NCBI GenBank assembly: GCA_022478985.1
Contig: JAKSZP010002661.1
Coordinates: 186,001-250,000, forward strand
Direction: 5' to 3'
From: Massospora cicadina
Taxonomy: Eukaryota; Entomophthoromycota; Entomophthoromycetes; Entomophthorales; Entomophthoraceae
DNA length: 64,000 nucleotides
The translations under genes were made by a program, and so were the position numbers. How positions within the stretch are numbered: the first letter of the stretch is position 1; each line of letters opens with the position of its first letter. Below, piece after piece: positions 31,995 to 43,450 of this stretch. The notes below the pieces were generated by a model, which ran no database searches, was not told the DNA's origin, and saw only the letters and a program-made list of their open reading frames with translations.

Positions 31995-34900
31995 AAATTA
32001 GGGCATCTAATCTGGTGGATATAGATGCCTTGGAGAACTTTGTTTATAAAGACCTAGTTGACAACCTTAAGTCAAACTACTTTCTGGTTGTATGGTTATG
32101 GCATGTGCCTCATAGGCGATTCTCACACTGAAATTTCAGAGTCTTGTTAAGTTTCAAGTTTGTGATACCTTACTGACCACTTCTTGGCAGTCAAAAGCCT
32201 GCTTTTCCCATAACCTTGAGAGTAGAGTGGCGACTAATTTTGCTATCAAACTAATTGAAAGCCAGTTCAATGAATTTATTTTGAAAAATGGAAAATATTA
32301 ATCCTTAATACTGCATTAGACACTCAAATTGATTTGTCACAATGGCCCAACGTTTAAAAAATTCCTTCTTGTGCACTGTTAAAGCCCACTTTGGAAGCCC
32401 CCTACATCTCTGTTCACAAGGGTTAGAGTATTCACTTATTGCGCCACTGCAAGTGTTTTACCTGAACACTCTCTGAGTTTTATTACAGTATAAGCTTACA
32501 GTGGACTTTAGTTCCATATCCTCTATCAAATACCCCATAACGTCGAGTAGAAGGGCAGCTCTAGTTGTTTGGGCTATATAATAACTTGCTAAGGTTCTAT
32601 TTTCCAACTTAACTCTCAATTGTGCTCGCCATCCTCTTTGTAGAGAAGCAGATATCACCAGATGCCCTTCTGTAGATTATGTTAACCTGAATAATGTCAT
32701 TATAAACAGCCTGCACCCCAACCCTATGAAAGCACAAATTGCCTATTATGTGGAGAAAGCCAACGTCTTCTACAAGCTGGGTTGCTTAAACGCTTATAAC
32801 CAATTTAGCATAAAAAGGGGCATAGGTGCCTCACTACCTTTCGCACCAGGATGGGGGTTTCCAATTCTGGGTCATGCCATATGTCCTTAATAATTCACCT
32901 GCAGTTTTTCACCGTTGTATTGATGTGGTGTTAAAAGAGCTGTTGGGTGTAAGTGCTGTGGCCTATGTATACAATATACTGCTTTTTACCAGGTCAATAG
33001 TCTCATGAGATACACTTGCATCAAGTGTCTGAACACTTGATAGTGAGTAACTTGACGCTGAAGATAAGTAAGTGTAATTTTGTCAGTCCCAGATCATATT
33101 ATTAGGCAACATCATGTTTGACAGGGGTCATATAATTATTTCAGACAAGGAGAAAGATATTTATAAAAGCTACGCCAGACTCAATTAAGAATTAAGAAGC
33201 TTTTTTAGGGAGTACACTTTCTTTAGGAAGTAAACTTCTAGCCCATCAGAGGTTGCTGAAACTTTATGTAAGATCATCAGCGTTAATCCCTTCAGTGGTC
33301 ATCTGTACTGGAGGAAGTGTTTTTGACAGTGAAATGCACCTTTTATTCCACGTCTATACTTCATCATGTAGACGCAGATAAGGAGTTTGTATTGGACAGC
33401 AACGCTTCCAACTTCATTATTGCTGCTGCTATATTATAAGTGGGCTTTAATGGAGTTGATTGTCCAGTGGTACAATTCTTTCACAAGTCGTTCTATTTGA
33501 GTTAACTACGCTGTTTATAATAAAGTACTGTTAAAAATAGTGAAAGCGTTTACTTATTAGAGCCATAACTTACTTTGTATTTCCCTGTAATTCCAGGCTC
33601 ATATTTACAGCTGAGCGCTGATATACTACAACTTCCCTCATGTCCAACCACACTTCAAAACCATTAGCATAAAATCTTGCACAGTTATTTTCTCACTTGA
33701 GTTTACAAAAGATAAGGAGAATGGTTTGGCTGCCGCTTTAAGTCCTAGTCGACCTATTTCTTACCTTAAGGAAATAGATCTTTATAAATTCAATTGGTAA
33801 TTCCTCCATATATGATCAATTCCAAATAGCCCTCCATGATCACTGGATCTCTTGTTCTTGCTTACTTGGAGAATCTTGAGGAGTATGGCATGTTCAGAAA
33901 GGCTTTCTTGTCACAACTTTTGTCAAAAGACTATAATCTAATTTGTGTTATATGCAACTTGAACTAAGAATATTTAACAGTGATTAATAATTAAAGGACA
34001 ATATGGTATGTTCCCAGGGACGTTTATGGGCTCCCACCAGACCACTTCTATATAGAGGTATTCAGAGAGCATCATGATGGGATAACTGTGGGCCACCTTA
34101 GGAAGGAGAAACCCCTGGATCTCATTTGCAACACATATAATTTGAAGGAAGTTTCAACACAGGGTGCTTTGTATAATGAGAGTTACTTTTGTGCAACAGG
34201 CTGAAACCAGAAGGCGAGCTCCTCACTGTGTTTCTGGTACTAGTACAAAAAGCAGAAGGGCTCTTTACTTCTCTTTAACTATTTTTTTAAAGAAATCGCC
34301 CTTCTCAGATGTGTATGACTCAATCATGGTAGTGGTGGATTATTTTACCAAGTTCGCCCAATTCATCCCTTGCCATATCACTGTAGTGGCGGCTCAGAAG
34401 ACTAAGATATTTGTCTCCAACGTGTTCTCCAACCAAGGCACACCAAAGTAGATCATCAATGAATGGGGCCTCCTTTAACGGCTGTATTTTAGGATGAGCT
34501 GTGTAAGACTCTTCAGATTCATTATTGCAATTCAACTGCCGTACATCCAATATAGATGGGTAGACAGAAGTATTGAATAAATTTTTGAGCAATTCCTGCG
34601 GTGGTATACTACTATTAATCACTAAAATTGGACCTCACACCTACATTTTAGCTCAATTTAGTTACAATAATAATTGGCACTCTTCAATTGACTGTTGTCT
34701 TTTTTTGTTAAACAATGGTTTAAACCATCTTATAACATGGAGCCCAATCGTGGACATTATTAGGAAGCAGTTGTGGACTTTGAAAAATTAAAGAAAAAAA
34801 TTTGAACACCAATTTTGGATGCTGCAATGGAGATATATAAGGTAATGCAGATGAAAGAGAATGGTAGGGCTTGAGTATAAGGAGGGCTAGTGATGCATGA

Positions 34901-35100
34901 TTCAGGAACGTTCCAATTAAGCAGCCGCTTAGGAACTTTCAAAAAAATAATAGGACCTTACCACATTGTTATAAAGGTGGGTCATGCCACCTACTAGTTT
35001 AGTTTTCTGTCTAAGTTCTAAATCATTATCACATTCTCAGAAAGTAAATTAACCATGTTTGAAGGTCCTCATCCAGAGTCTTCATAAATGTACCTGGTAG
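31995..35100 (+). pseudogene. G2 pol remnant: protease, RT, RNase H, integrase
   Basis: Protease: NLVDIDALENFVYKDLVDNL (about 32016-32075), matching the LVDSGATxNF pattern with the active-site TG/SG lost. RT: YKLGCLNAYNQF (about 32772), then FQFWVMPYVLNNSPAVFHRCIDVVLKELL (32850-32945). The catalytic box reads YVYNILLF (about 32968), where YLDDILIF is expected, so it is dead. RNase H: VDADKEFVLDSNASN (about 33367). Integrase: HHDGITVGHLRKEKPLDLI (about 34071-34125) and VVVDYFTKFAQFIPCH (about 34330-34378). Stops occur throughout. Confidence 0.8.
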
Positions 35101-35800
35101 ATGTGGCGCCAGAGTAATAGTTGTAGGAGATTGAGGCTTCTGTAAGGTGAAAAGAAGGCTTTTAGTACCTGAATCATGGAAGGGTTTTGATACCACAGAG
35201 AACAATTGGGCTCTATCTCACAAATGTGCCATGTGTAGGACCTAATTGATACATTTCACAAGCGCTTTCCTGCCTCTGGTGGTCCTACTTTGACTTAAGA
35301 AATCTCTACCATATAATTTTGGCCCGCCCATTAGAACTTCTTTTTAAAAGTTTCCCTTGAAGGGGGTGCCTCAAAAACTGGAGGTTATTGTCTAGACTCA
35401 TGACATAATTACTGATATCAACTATAGGAACGAAGAGGATGTTGCTAAGTATAAGGGCATTAAATTAACTGTCCTTTCTGACATCAAACATACCTTGGAT
35501 CAACATTGTGTAAGGACAAGCATGCCAAGTTGGTACAGAGAGTCAGGTGAAGAGGCCGCCAACGTTACATTAACGGCCTTGGAATTTCTTTTATGTGCCA
35601 GTGAAAAAGAATTTTTATTTTTAATTCTCAAATATGGGTTTGGGTCAAATTTTAAATACAAATTTGGCAAAATTTAACCACAATACAAAACTTTAAGTTT
35701 GAACATACTCAAGCTATATGGACTACCATCAGTAATAGTCTGTTATTATTGGCTAGTTTTTGGCTTAATGTTGTGATAAAATGACCATATTCTATCCCCC

Positions 35801-35817
35801 AATCTTCTTTAGTGTCA
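35801..35817. repeat. 17-bp target-site duplication of a LINE-B tail insertion (right copy 35863-35879)
   Basis: AATCTTCTTTAGTGTCA is identical on both sides. The two leading A's of the right copy could belong to the poly-A tail, so at least 15 bp are unambiguous. Confidence 0.9.
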
Positions 35818-35862
35818 CATTGATGAATCCCCCCTCGGGTTGGGACCATCTAGTACTAAAAA
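35818..35862 (+). mobile_element. Extremely 5'-truncated LINE-B insertion (45 bp)
   Basis: CATTGATGAATCCCCCCTC...GGGACCATCTAGTACTAAAAA is the last roughly 40 bases of LINE B plus a short A tail. It has two mismatches to the end of the copy at 48127-54544. Flanked by a long TSD, it is a complete insertion event in which reverse transcription stopped almost at once. Confidence 0.9.
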
Positions 35863-36443
35863 AATCTTCTTTAGTGTCATTTTCATTTGAATGACTTCTT
35901 TGTAGGTAAACCACTTTTATTTATAAGCCATTAATAAAAATTTATCATATCTATTTTAGGTCTGTCCTAGCTGTGGACCTCCTCAAGGATGGATTCAACA
36001 ACATAGGCCCTTTTATCCTTACAATTTATATGCAGAGCCTATATAACCATTGGTCAATACTGGACCACTTCTTATGAAGCTCCTAAAGGCCCTGACTCTG
36101 ATGTATGGTTGATAATGAACTCCTTCTTGGAGTCAACTAAGTCATCACCTTTTTAGGCTACCTGATTCTCTTATACTTTTTAATATACTCTACTTGAGTC
36201 ATCTAGGCGTGGGTACCATCTATGGTATCTTACTTCCTATTCTTTAAGTAGTAAATTCCTTAGTGATCTGGTTTTTGGATACCCCATCACCTTTCCAGGA
36301 ATAAGAGAGCAATAAGATTAAATTCAGTTTTAGGCCTGAGTTGTTTTTTACTAAGTTGAGAAAAATATAGGACTACAAAGTTCTAAGTCTTCTGATATTA
36401 TATGTAGCAGCACCATATAGTGAAAAATCATTTATTTGAGATG

Positions 36444-36463
36444 ATTTAAACAGGGAACTGACA
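36444..36463. repeat. 20-bp target-site duplication of LINE A3 (right copy 41740-41759)
   Basis: ATTTAAACAGGGAACTGACA occurs identically at both places. The left copy is the end of the G2 3' LTR. Confidence 0.95.
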
Positions 36464-36558
36464 GAACTTTTCTTTCTCGTTGCAAACACTTTTGCAACCC
36501 ATTCAATTCAAGACTAAATCTAGTTTGATAATCTCATAGAGGGGATTAGTCTGCGCCC

Positions 36559-37884
36559 ATGTCTGGGAGCAGTTGGGCAAGCAAGGCAAGAGGAGCAGGC
36601 GGAAGGCCTGCGGCCTCTAACGTTTGAAAACGCCCCGGAGAATCTGGCAGAATAGAAAAAAATCTAAAAAAACTGGCGGTCACAATTTCCCCAGAGATAC
36701 TCGCGTGGCAAGCACGATGCAACCAGTACATCAATACGCCACATTCCCAGCCACTTTCGTCGGTGGAATTTGGAGTCTGTGTGTAACTGGACATCCAAAA
36801 TATGGCCCTATGGGAAAAATTTTGTGAAGATGTACACAAAATTTTCCCAACCGCGGTGTACGTTGCACCTCACTCCATGTCACGCGGTTGGCTGGACCTA
36901 GGTTTTGAAAGCAAAATAGCAGCAGACAAGGCTGCAGTGGTGTGTGTAGTGGTCGACCTCCCCGAAGGGCAACAGGTCATCAAAACTAAACGCACCAGAT
37001 GGACAAAATCAAACCAAATTTTCCTCACGTTTGACTTTTTGCCTACTATGGTAAAACGTAACATTTTGGAGCAACACCTGAAAGATGGTCTCACCATATA
37101 CGCCGAAATACAATCTTTTGTTATGCAACGTTTCACGCTGATGCCACACCTGTGCACCGGCAAAGCCATCGCAGTTCTGACCCCAACTGAGGAGATTGCG
37201 AAGGACCTAACCCAGATTCTGCACTCCACCTTTATTGACATCGCAGGGCACACCACCCACCCATTCCGGGTAACCGTGGACAGCGCGCCCCCCATTTGCA
37301 CCCACTGTGACGCGTTCAGCCATAAGGCACACGCGTGCCCCATTAAAGAGGGCGTTACATTCCAAGAGCACCCCTCGGCGGCCATGGCCAGCGGAGAGGC
37401 GCACTACAAACCAACTGCAAGCACCAAAGAGGCTTTCCCGTGGGGAGCACAAGGCTGCTACCTATTGGTAAAGCCCATCTCCCCGCAGGAGTGGAAAAAG
37501 GCCAAGCAGGCCCATAGGACCGCGGCCAAGGAAGCGGCCAAGGTCACCACCACCATCCCACACTCACAACGCCAGGAGGACATGGAGACCTTCGTGGCAG
37601 AAGCAACTCGGGAATCCATCACCCAATCAGATTGGGAGGCCCAAGCTGAACAGGCCACTCAATCCGAGGATCCAATGGGAGATTTGATCTCACCCAATCG
37701 CTGCACCCAAGCCCCAGTTGAAACTGACTTGGGACCTATCCCAACCAAAAAATTTTTTTTTGCCCCACTCGATGGTGCACCGAACTTATCCGCACCGCAA
37801 AAAATTCGTCTGACGTCAGGAAAACAAAAAGTGAAGGCCAAAGCCAACGCGACTCTTTCTGCAAAAATTAACAAAAACCCCTGA
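36559..37884 (+). pseudogene. LINE-A3 ORF1: Gag-like RNA-binding protein (one early break)
   Basis: ATG at 36559 (MSGSSWASKARGAGG...) with a stop soon after (TGA at 36628-36630). A frame change leads into the long ORF 36802-37884 (360 codons). The latter has MALWEKFCEDVHKIFP, SRGWLDLGFES, an intact CX2CX4HX4C zinc knuckle CTHCDAFSHKAHAC (about 37300-37341), FPWGAQGCYLLVKPI, an Ala/Lys/Glu-rich probable helical tail, and a basic C-terminus rich in lysine. Its expected role is binding element RNA. Intact length would be about 440 residues. ORF2 starts about 120 bases downstream. Confidence 0.85.
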
Positions 37885-38004
37885 TAGCATTGCTGCTAAT
37901 ACCCGTGCTGCTGTGAAAGCCTGTGGGGACCTGGAAGAGGCTGGTGGGCCAGGGGGCCCACCCCCTTGCACCTACAGTGCGATGGGGGTTCCCACACTCT
38001 AGGG

Positions 38005-41000
38005 ATGCTGAATATTGCCGGACTCAAGGCCTCCCCATCCCGGGCTAGGAAACTGAGTTTTTTACAAAAACAATTTACCCGTGGATATCCTGGCCATCCA
38101 GGAAACCCACTGTCCACGAGGTTCCGAGGATGCTTGGAAAACAATGCTCCTACCATCCCTATCCTTTTGGTCGAAGCACTGTGGGGTGCTAATTTGGAAA
38201 AACAATTTTTTCAAATTTACATCTTCAGAAACATTCCTAAATGACCAAGTGCTCGTTGTCACCTTCTCATGGGCTGATGTTGCACACACAATCGTCAACA
38301 TTTACACCCCAAACGGTGCACAAGAGCGTCAGGAATTTTTCTCGTTGGTCAAATCCCTCCCGCTACCCCCCAATTCTTTCCTAATCGGCGACATGAACTG
38401 TTGGCTAACCTCACCAACGGACCAGTGGCCGCCCTCACCCCACGCCCCACAGGGTCACGTAAAACTACGCGTTCTAAAAGCCACCCTTGGGTTAATGGAT
38501 GCGCTGCTGTGACATGCCCCACTGCTCAAAAATATGACGCGTCCCCACATCCACAATGGCCAATTAAGGTCCATGACCCGCATTGACCTTATTCTAGCAC
38601 CGGTGAAATTCCAACCCCACATCTCCCACTTCAAAACAACAAAAATGGAATTCTCCAACCACCAACTGGTCTCGATAACATACCACTTACCTGTCACAGT
38701 TGCAAAGGCCCCACATTAGTGCAAAATCCGCCCCCCAGAGCTTGCGTCGCCAGGATTTTCCACGTGGGTGGAAGAGGCAACTTTGGCAAAATTGTTTGTT
38801 GCACCGTTTTGCGCGGACCCCATTTCCACATGGGCAACTTTCAAAAAAGACACCATCCGCCACTATCGCCATCTCTCATCCAGACGCTCATGAGCCACAT
38901 CAGCGGTTATATCGTGCGCGCTGGCGGAATTGGCCCACTTGGAGTCCAACATTCCAGCCTCAGGATATAGCCCTGCATGGGGCCAGAAGTGGGCAGAGGC
39001 AGCAGCCCACCTCAACGCACTTGAAAGGCAACACAAACATTGGGTTTGTGTCCAATACAGGGCCACATGCATCACTAAAGGTGACAAGTGCACTGCATAC
39101 TTCTTCAAAAAATTTTTGCACCATGCCAGAGCGTGGCCTGCACACAGGTACGAAGATCAGATAATTCTATCATGGACACACTGGCTGAAGTGGCAATCGA
39201 AATGCAAAGATATTACTCTGAGTTATACTGAGCCAAACCAATTCAGCCAGCCGGAAATGGCAGAATTTCTTGACAGAGCTCATATCTGCACCATTTTCTG
39301 ATACCCGGAAATAATGAATTTAATTACTCCAAACAAATTATGGACTACCATTTGCGGTGCGCCAAACCAAAAATGCCCAGGCCCAGATGGCATTCCATAT
39401 AAATTCTACAAAAAATATTTTATTTACATATCCCCATTGCTGCTAGCCTCACTCAACCAAAGCCTGTTGGAAATGCGCCTCCTACCAGGAGGACATGAGG
39501 CCTTTACTATCACACTCTTCAAGAAAGGGGATAGGCTAGACTTAGCCAACTGGCACCCCATTTCTCTAACAAACACAGACACCAAAATTTTAACAAATAT
39601 CATGGCTAACCGTTTAGGGACTGTAGCATCTGCCATCATCTCTCCAGAACAATTCAGTTTCATCCCCAGAAGGTCGATTTGGGATAACGTGCACTCTGTG
39701 GCTAATGTGTGTCAGTCCACAGCCTCTGGGGCACTTGTATTCTTGGACCAACAAAAGGCCTATGATAGAGTAAACTGGGAATACCTTAGGGCCTGCCTCC
39801 AACAATTTCGCCTACCTCCCCGCTTCATTAACTGGGTGATGCTGCTCACGGAATCTGCAACAATGGCTGTGCGCGGCCCAGGTTTCCTAACGGAAGTAGT
39901 CCATCCTCAAAGGGGCCTGCAACAAGGGGACCCCTGAGCCCACTCTTATACAACTTCAGCCTTGACCCACTACTGCGAAATGTGAATGCCCAACTCACCG
40001 GGGTCCATGTGCCAGGCCAAACCCCAGTCAAGATGATGGCATTTGCAGATGATTGCGTGGTGGGGGTGTCTAATAATAAAGATGCACGCGCGCTTGAAGC
40101 CCTCATCCAGGAATATTCCTGGGTAAGCAACGCGGCACTGAACGCCTCCAAAACTGAAATCATCCTCCTTGGTCGGTTTCAAAACTGCTGGGCCCCAGCA
40201 AGTAGTTCCCAACCCAGCCCAGCTGCTCGCCCAAGTCCACGCCTTACTAACTCAAAACACACCGCTCCACTGGTGCTCCCCTTTGTGACGCGACCTACCA
40301 TAGGACCAGTACGCCATCTGGGCGTGTGGTTGGAGGCAGGAGGATACGCGTCAGCAGTAATGGAGGGCCATATACTGGACAACGTGACGAAGCGAATCGC
40401 CTCTCTCAGAGCCCACACTGCTACCCTCACTGGCAGGGTTGTTCTTGCCAACTCTATGCTCCTATCCAAAGTCTGGTTTGGAGCCCACGCCATCCCCTTC
40501 TCCCCAAGCTTCTTCAAATCCCTGTATGCTTTGCTACAAGGTTGGCTTTGGTCAGGCCGCCCTCCACCAGTACGGCTAGAGGTCATGTTTGGCCCTCATC
40601 ATCATGGTGGCATGGGCCTACTTGACTTCAAAGCCCATGCCGCCAAGATCCTAGGCACCTGGATTGCGGCCGTCACTGCTCCTACACTCCCATCCCAACA
40701 CTGGTCCCGCGCGGCCCACTCCAACTTCTCCTGAGCCTTGGGCCTCAACAATCCATCAAACCCCCACTCCCTGATGAAATACCTCGCATCACACACATCA
40801 GCCACAGGTCCTCACGGGACCAAAACCCACTACAAACGAATCCTACTCTCCATGCGAAGCGCAGAGTGGAGAATTCGTATTAGTGGACATACAACCAAAG
40901 AGGCCGCCCCTCTCCTCAGTTCACACAAGAGGTACAGGGGCTACCCATCCATGATGGCGTGATCTCCATTCGACCCCAAGTCCTATCCAGGGTGGATTAC

Positions 41001-41607
41001 CTGGACATGATGGACATCCCGTATTCCACTGAGACCCAAAAGACTATCTGGAAATACGCACACCATCCTCTGTTGCAGCCTCAAGTCTGTTCCCATGTGT
41101 GGCGCTGCCTGAGGCGGGTGTATCATACAGCTGAGCGCTCTAATGCTTTACACTCATCCTGTGTCGTGTGTGGCCAGTATGGAACGCTGTTTCACCGCCT
41201 GGAGAAGTGCCCAACTCTAAAGTAATATGGCGCGAAGTCCAACGTCTGCTAGGCCAGGATCAAACACATCCCTTCAGTCTGTCAAGAGATATGTTTGCTT
41301 CGTCAATGGCCTCCCCCTCCCACCCTCCCTTCGTGCTCTGGTGGTTGCAATCGCCATGTGGACTATCCACACGATTGTCTTGGATGCCATCGCCGGATCC
41401 ATCCCCACCCTCCCTGAAGCTGTCCACAGATTCCGGTCTCATTTGGTGGATCACTTTCAAGCGTGGATGTTTGGATATCTCCCACCATGTCGCCGGCAGC
41501 TGGTCTCCTCCTGGTTCCCAGTCTGGTTCATCAAATCAGACCCCTTCCTCCACACGTGCTCAATAGTGGCTACGCCCCCTACACACGTTCCCTCCCCCTT
41601 CCCATAA
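38005..41607 (+). pseudogene. LINE-A3 ORF2: APE endonuclease-RT-zinc finger (few frameshifts)
   Basis: Start MLNIAGLKASPSRARK at 38005, then a one-base shift into DILAIQETHC (38084). Endonuclease residues: E in QETH, GDMN (about 38389), and RIDLILAP with FSNHQLV (about 38655), where SDH has become SNH. RT: PGPDGIPYKFYKKYF (39380), LANWHPI, FSFIPRRSIWDN, LDQQKAYDRVNW, GLQQGDP, then a one-base loss at about 39937 and a new frame with the catalytic FADDCVVGV (40041-40067). Thumb region to 40734. C-terminal finger CVVCGQYGTLFHRLEKC (about 41160-41211, CX2CX7HX4C). The end is WTIHTIVLDAI...PSPFP, stop 41605-41607. About 1200 codons in total; no RNase H domain is seen. Confidence 0.9.
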
Positions 41608-41879
41608 GTGGCGTCCCCGCTGGCAACAAGAGATAGCATCGCTTCTCTGGGGTGCCTCACCTGGTACTGAGTTTTGTCTCATCTGAGTCATATTTGGAAG
41701 TGTCCATCCCATGGTCGGCCTTCCCCGCAATAAATTTAAATTTAAACAGGGAACTGACACCACCAACTGCTCAATGAGCAAAAAATTAAAAACTACCTAA
41801 TAAATTTAAACTCTAAAATTGAGGATCCCAAAACAAAAGACAATCAAAAACACAACCAACTAGGTAAGAAAAAACCACT

Positions 41880-42895
41880 TATCTGACTATGGTGTAAGGG
41901 GATGTGGAATGAGGGGCTCACTCTTTTCAGTGCCTTCTCATCCCAGAGCAATTATGAGCTGAGGCGGAGAGCAAGGTAGTAGGGGTGTCAGCGGTATGGA
42001 TTTAAATTTAACCAAGGGCAGAATACATACATAAAGTCTGCATGGATAAGGACGCTGATATAGATAGCAAATGCTTCCTGGGCTTGGATGCGGGCATCAG
42101 ATAGCATTGTGAAAATGGCAATACTGGTGTGAGTAATCTTGGATTTTTTGAATTACGTGCTACTACAGCAACGTTCTAATTTTCATTTATGAATGTATTG
42201 TAATATTTGAGAGTTCAATGGGATTAAAGGAGAAGGTATACCCCTGCAAGCATCGCCACTGACTTGGCAACAGCTTTATAATGGGGATGACATTCAGGTT
42301 AAGCAGCCACAATAAAAGCAAGCTGACGGTTAATTCAAGACAAAGGGGTGTCATATGGGGCATTAAATAAGAGATATTTTGAGTCATATTAAGCATGTAA
42401 AACCCATTTGAGGTGGAGATTGGATGGTTTAATCAAATTTCTTAACTCATTGACCTCAGACAAAAAGCCCTAAAGTTTTTAATCGAACTGGATCATGAAT
42501 TGGTATAAGAATAGTTCAAAGCTGGTGTTTTTTAGGAAGCTTGGGGTGAGTCATAGTCTAAGAAACTTCTTAATTTATGGCTGGGGTATTTGTGGTTCTG
42601 GTTTAAGGCAAGGCCTAAATGGAAGATGTTGAAGCTACTGCAGCATCAAACTTTGGGGAATGGGATAGAACCGCATCCTAAACAGAAAAAATAATGGGGT
42701 TGGCAGCAGGTTGTTTACTGGCAGAAGTGGGCTCAGAGCTGGTCAAAGCTGCAAGGGAGGGACACTCACATTACAAGTGATATAACTCAAAGTATTATGG
42801 TAGATAGTCTGCCCACCCTCCACATGGGCCCAGAATGGGTGGTCTGGGGCATAAGGGATATAGAGTGAGGAAGAATTTGTAATAAACAAGGTTCC
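41880..42895 (-). mobile_element. ORF1-only retroposon, copy 4, 5'-truncated and decayed
   Basis: On the minus strand, YAPDHPFWAHVEGGQTIYH (about 42862-42806) matches SAPDHPFWARVEGGWMICP of copy 1, which lies just before its zinc knuckle. The knuckle itself is ruined (SYITCNVSVPP). Downstream sequence is too degraded to translate. A 3' end near 41880-41910 (CCACATCCCCTTACACC...) vaguely recalls the family end. The 5' boundary is near 42895, because from 42899 the sequence matches a different repeat (59772 onward). No TSD was found. Confidence 0.6.
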
Positions 42896-42925
42896 CAAGA
42901 CCTTGCTTGCAAACCTGATACAATC

Positions 42926-43393
42926 TGTCAAGAAATTAATATGACTGGACAATAAGCTATGCATATGGCGGATCATAAATTAGAGTCAAGGCGAGCCTCA
43001 AGATTAAGCGGTAAATATATACATATGAAGCGAATTGATATTAGATATAATAGTTTGGTAAATCAAGTAAATTTTGCTAAAACCTTAAGATAGACAAAAG
43101 CTCCTAAAATGGAACGAATAGGAGATTACTAAGCAGAAGGGTGGAATCAACCAAGAATACCGAGATAAGAGTTGAACAGAAGATGAGAGATGAAGATTTT
43201 TGAGTAGTCCACAGATAGATTCTGTGTTTTTTATATTTAATAAAAGTGTCCATCAGGGCTATTGCTCCCAATATTTTATATATAAGTTTTTATTAAGGAT
43301 CAGCAATCTGCATATCGTCTGTTCAGTTGCCTAGTGGTATATTCCTGTGAAACCAGCTCAGCAGATATAACCTGTATTGCCAAAAAGTTAACA
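42926..43393 (+). repeat. 5' LTR of G1b
   Basis: 468 bp, TGTCAAGAAATTAATATGAC... to ...AAAAGTTAACA. It aligns with the G1a LTR (shared ATGACTGGACAATA and GCCTCAAGATT-like blocks) and with 58144-58604. The PBS follows directly (43395-43413, TAGTGCTCACTATAGGGGG). Confidence 0.88.
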
Positions 43394-43450
43394 GTAGTGC
43401 TCACTATAGGGGGCTACTGGTCAACTGTAGCATAGCTGCATTAGGGCATC

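Larger units (their letters stand above)
26949..36463 (+). mobile_element. Ty3/gypsy LTR retrotransposon G2, near full length, strongly decayed
   Basis: LTR-like direct repeats at 26949-27908 and 35389-36463 share long stretches, for example 'actctacttgagtcatctaggc' at about 27688 and 36190 (two pieces of under 20 bases each compared). In between are protease, RT, RNase H and integrase remnants in gypsy order on the plus strand. A 45-bp insertion sits in the 3' LTR, and LINE A3 follows its last base. I could not find a matching 5-bp TSD. The internal region has many stops. Confidence 0.75.
35389..36463 (+). repeat. 3' LTR of G2, with a 45-bp insertion
   Basis: Starts TGTCTAGACTCATGAC after a purine-rich stretch and ends ...GGGAACTGACA at 36463, where LINE A3 is inserted. 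The last 20 bases are duplicated at 41740-41759 by that insertion. Excluding the 45-bp LINE-B insertion and its 17-bp duplication, the length is about 1013 bp. Confidence 0.72.
36464..41739 (+). mobile_element. LINE family A, copy A3, full length
   Basis: 5276 bp between 20-bp identical duplications (36444-36463 and 41740-41759). About 95 bases of leader, starting GAACTTTTCTTTCTCGTTG, precede ORF1 (36559-37884). ORF2 (38005-41607) and a short 3' UTR follow, ending GTCCATCCCATGGTCGGCC...CAATAAATTTAA. It is the best preserved of the three A copies: long stretches are open and only a handful of frameshifts and stops interrupt the two ORFs. The coding parts are visibly GC-richer than the flanking DNA. 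Confidence 0.95.

Noticed and set aside
36802..37884. Host gene encoding a 360-residue zinc-knuckle protein
   Set aside because: It is ORF1 of a full-length LINE with a 20-bp TSD and has a counterpart in LINE A1.
26938..41765. 5-bp TSD for G2
   Set aside because: Bases before 26949 and after 41759 (CCACC) do not match; either the ends are slightly misplaced or the duplication has decayed.
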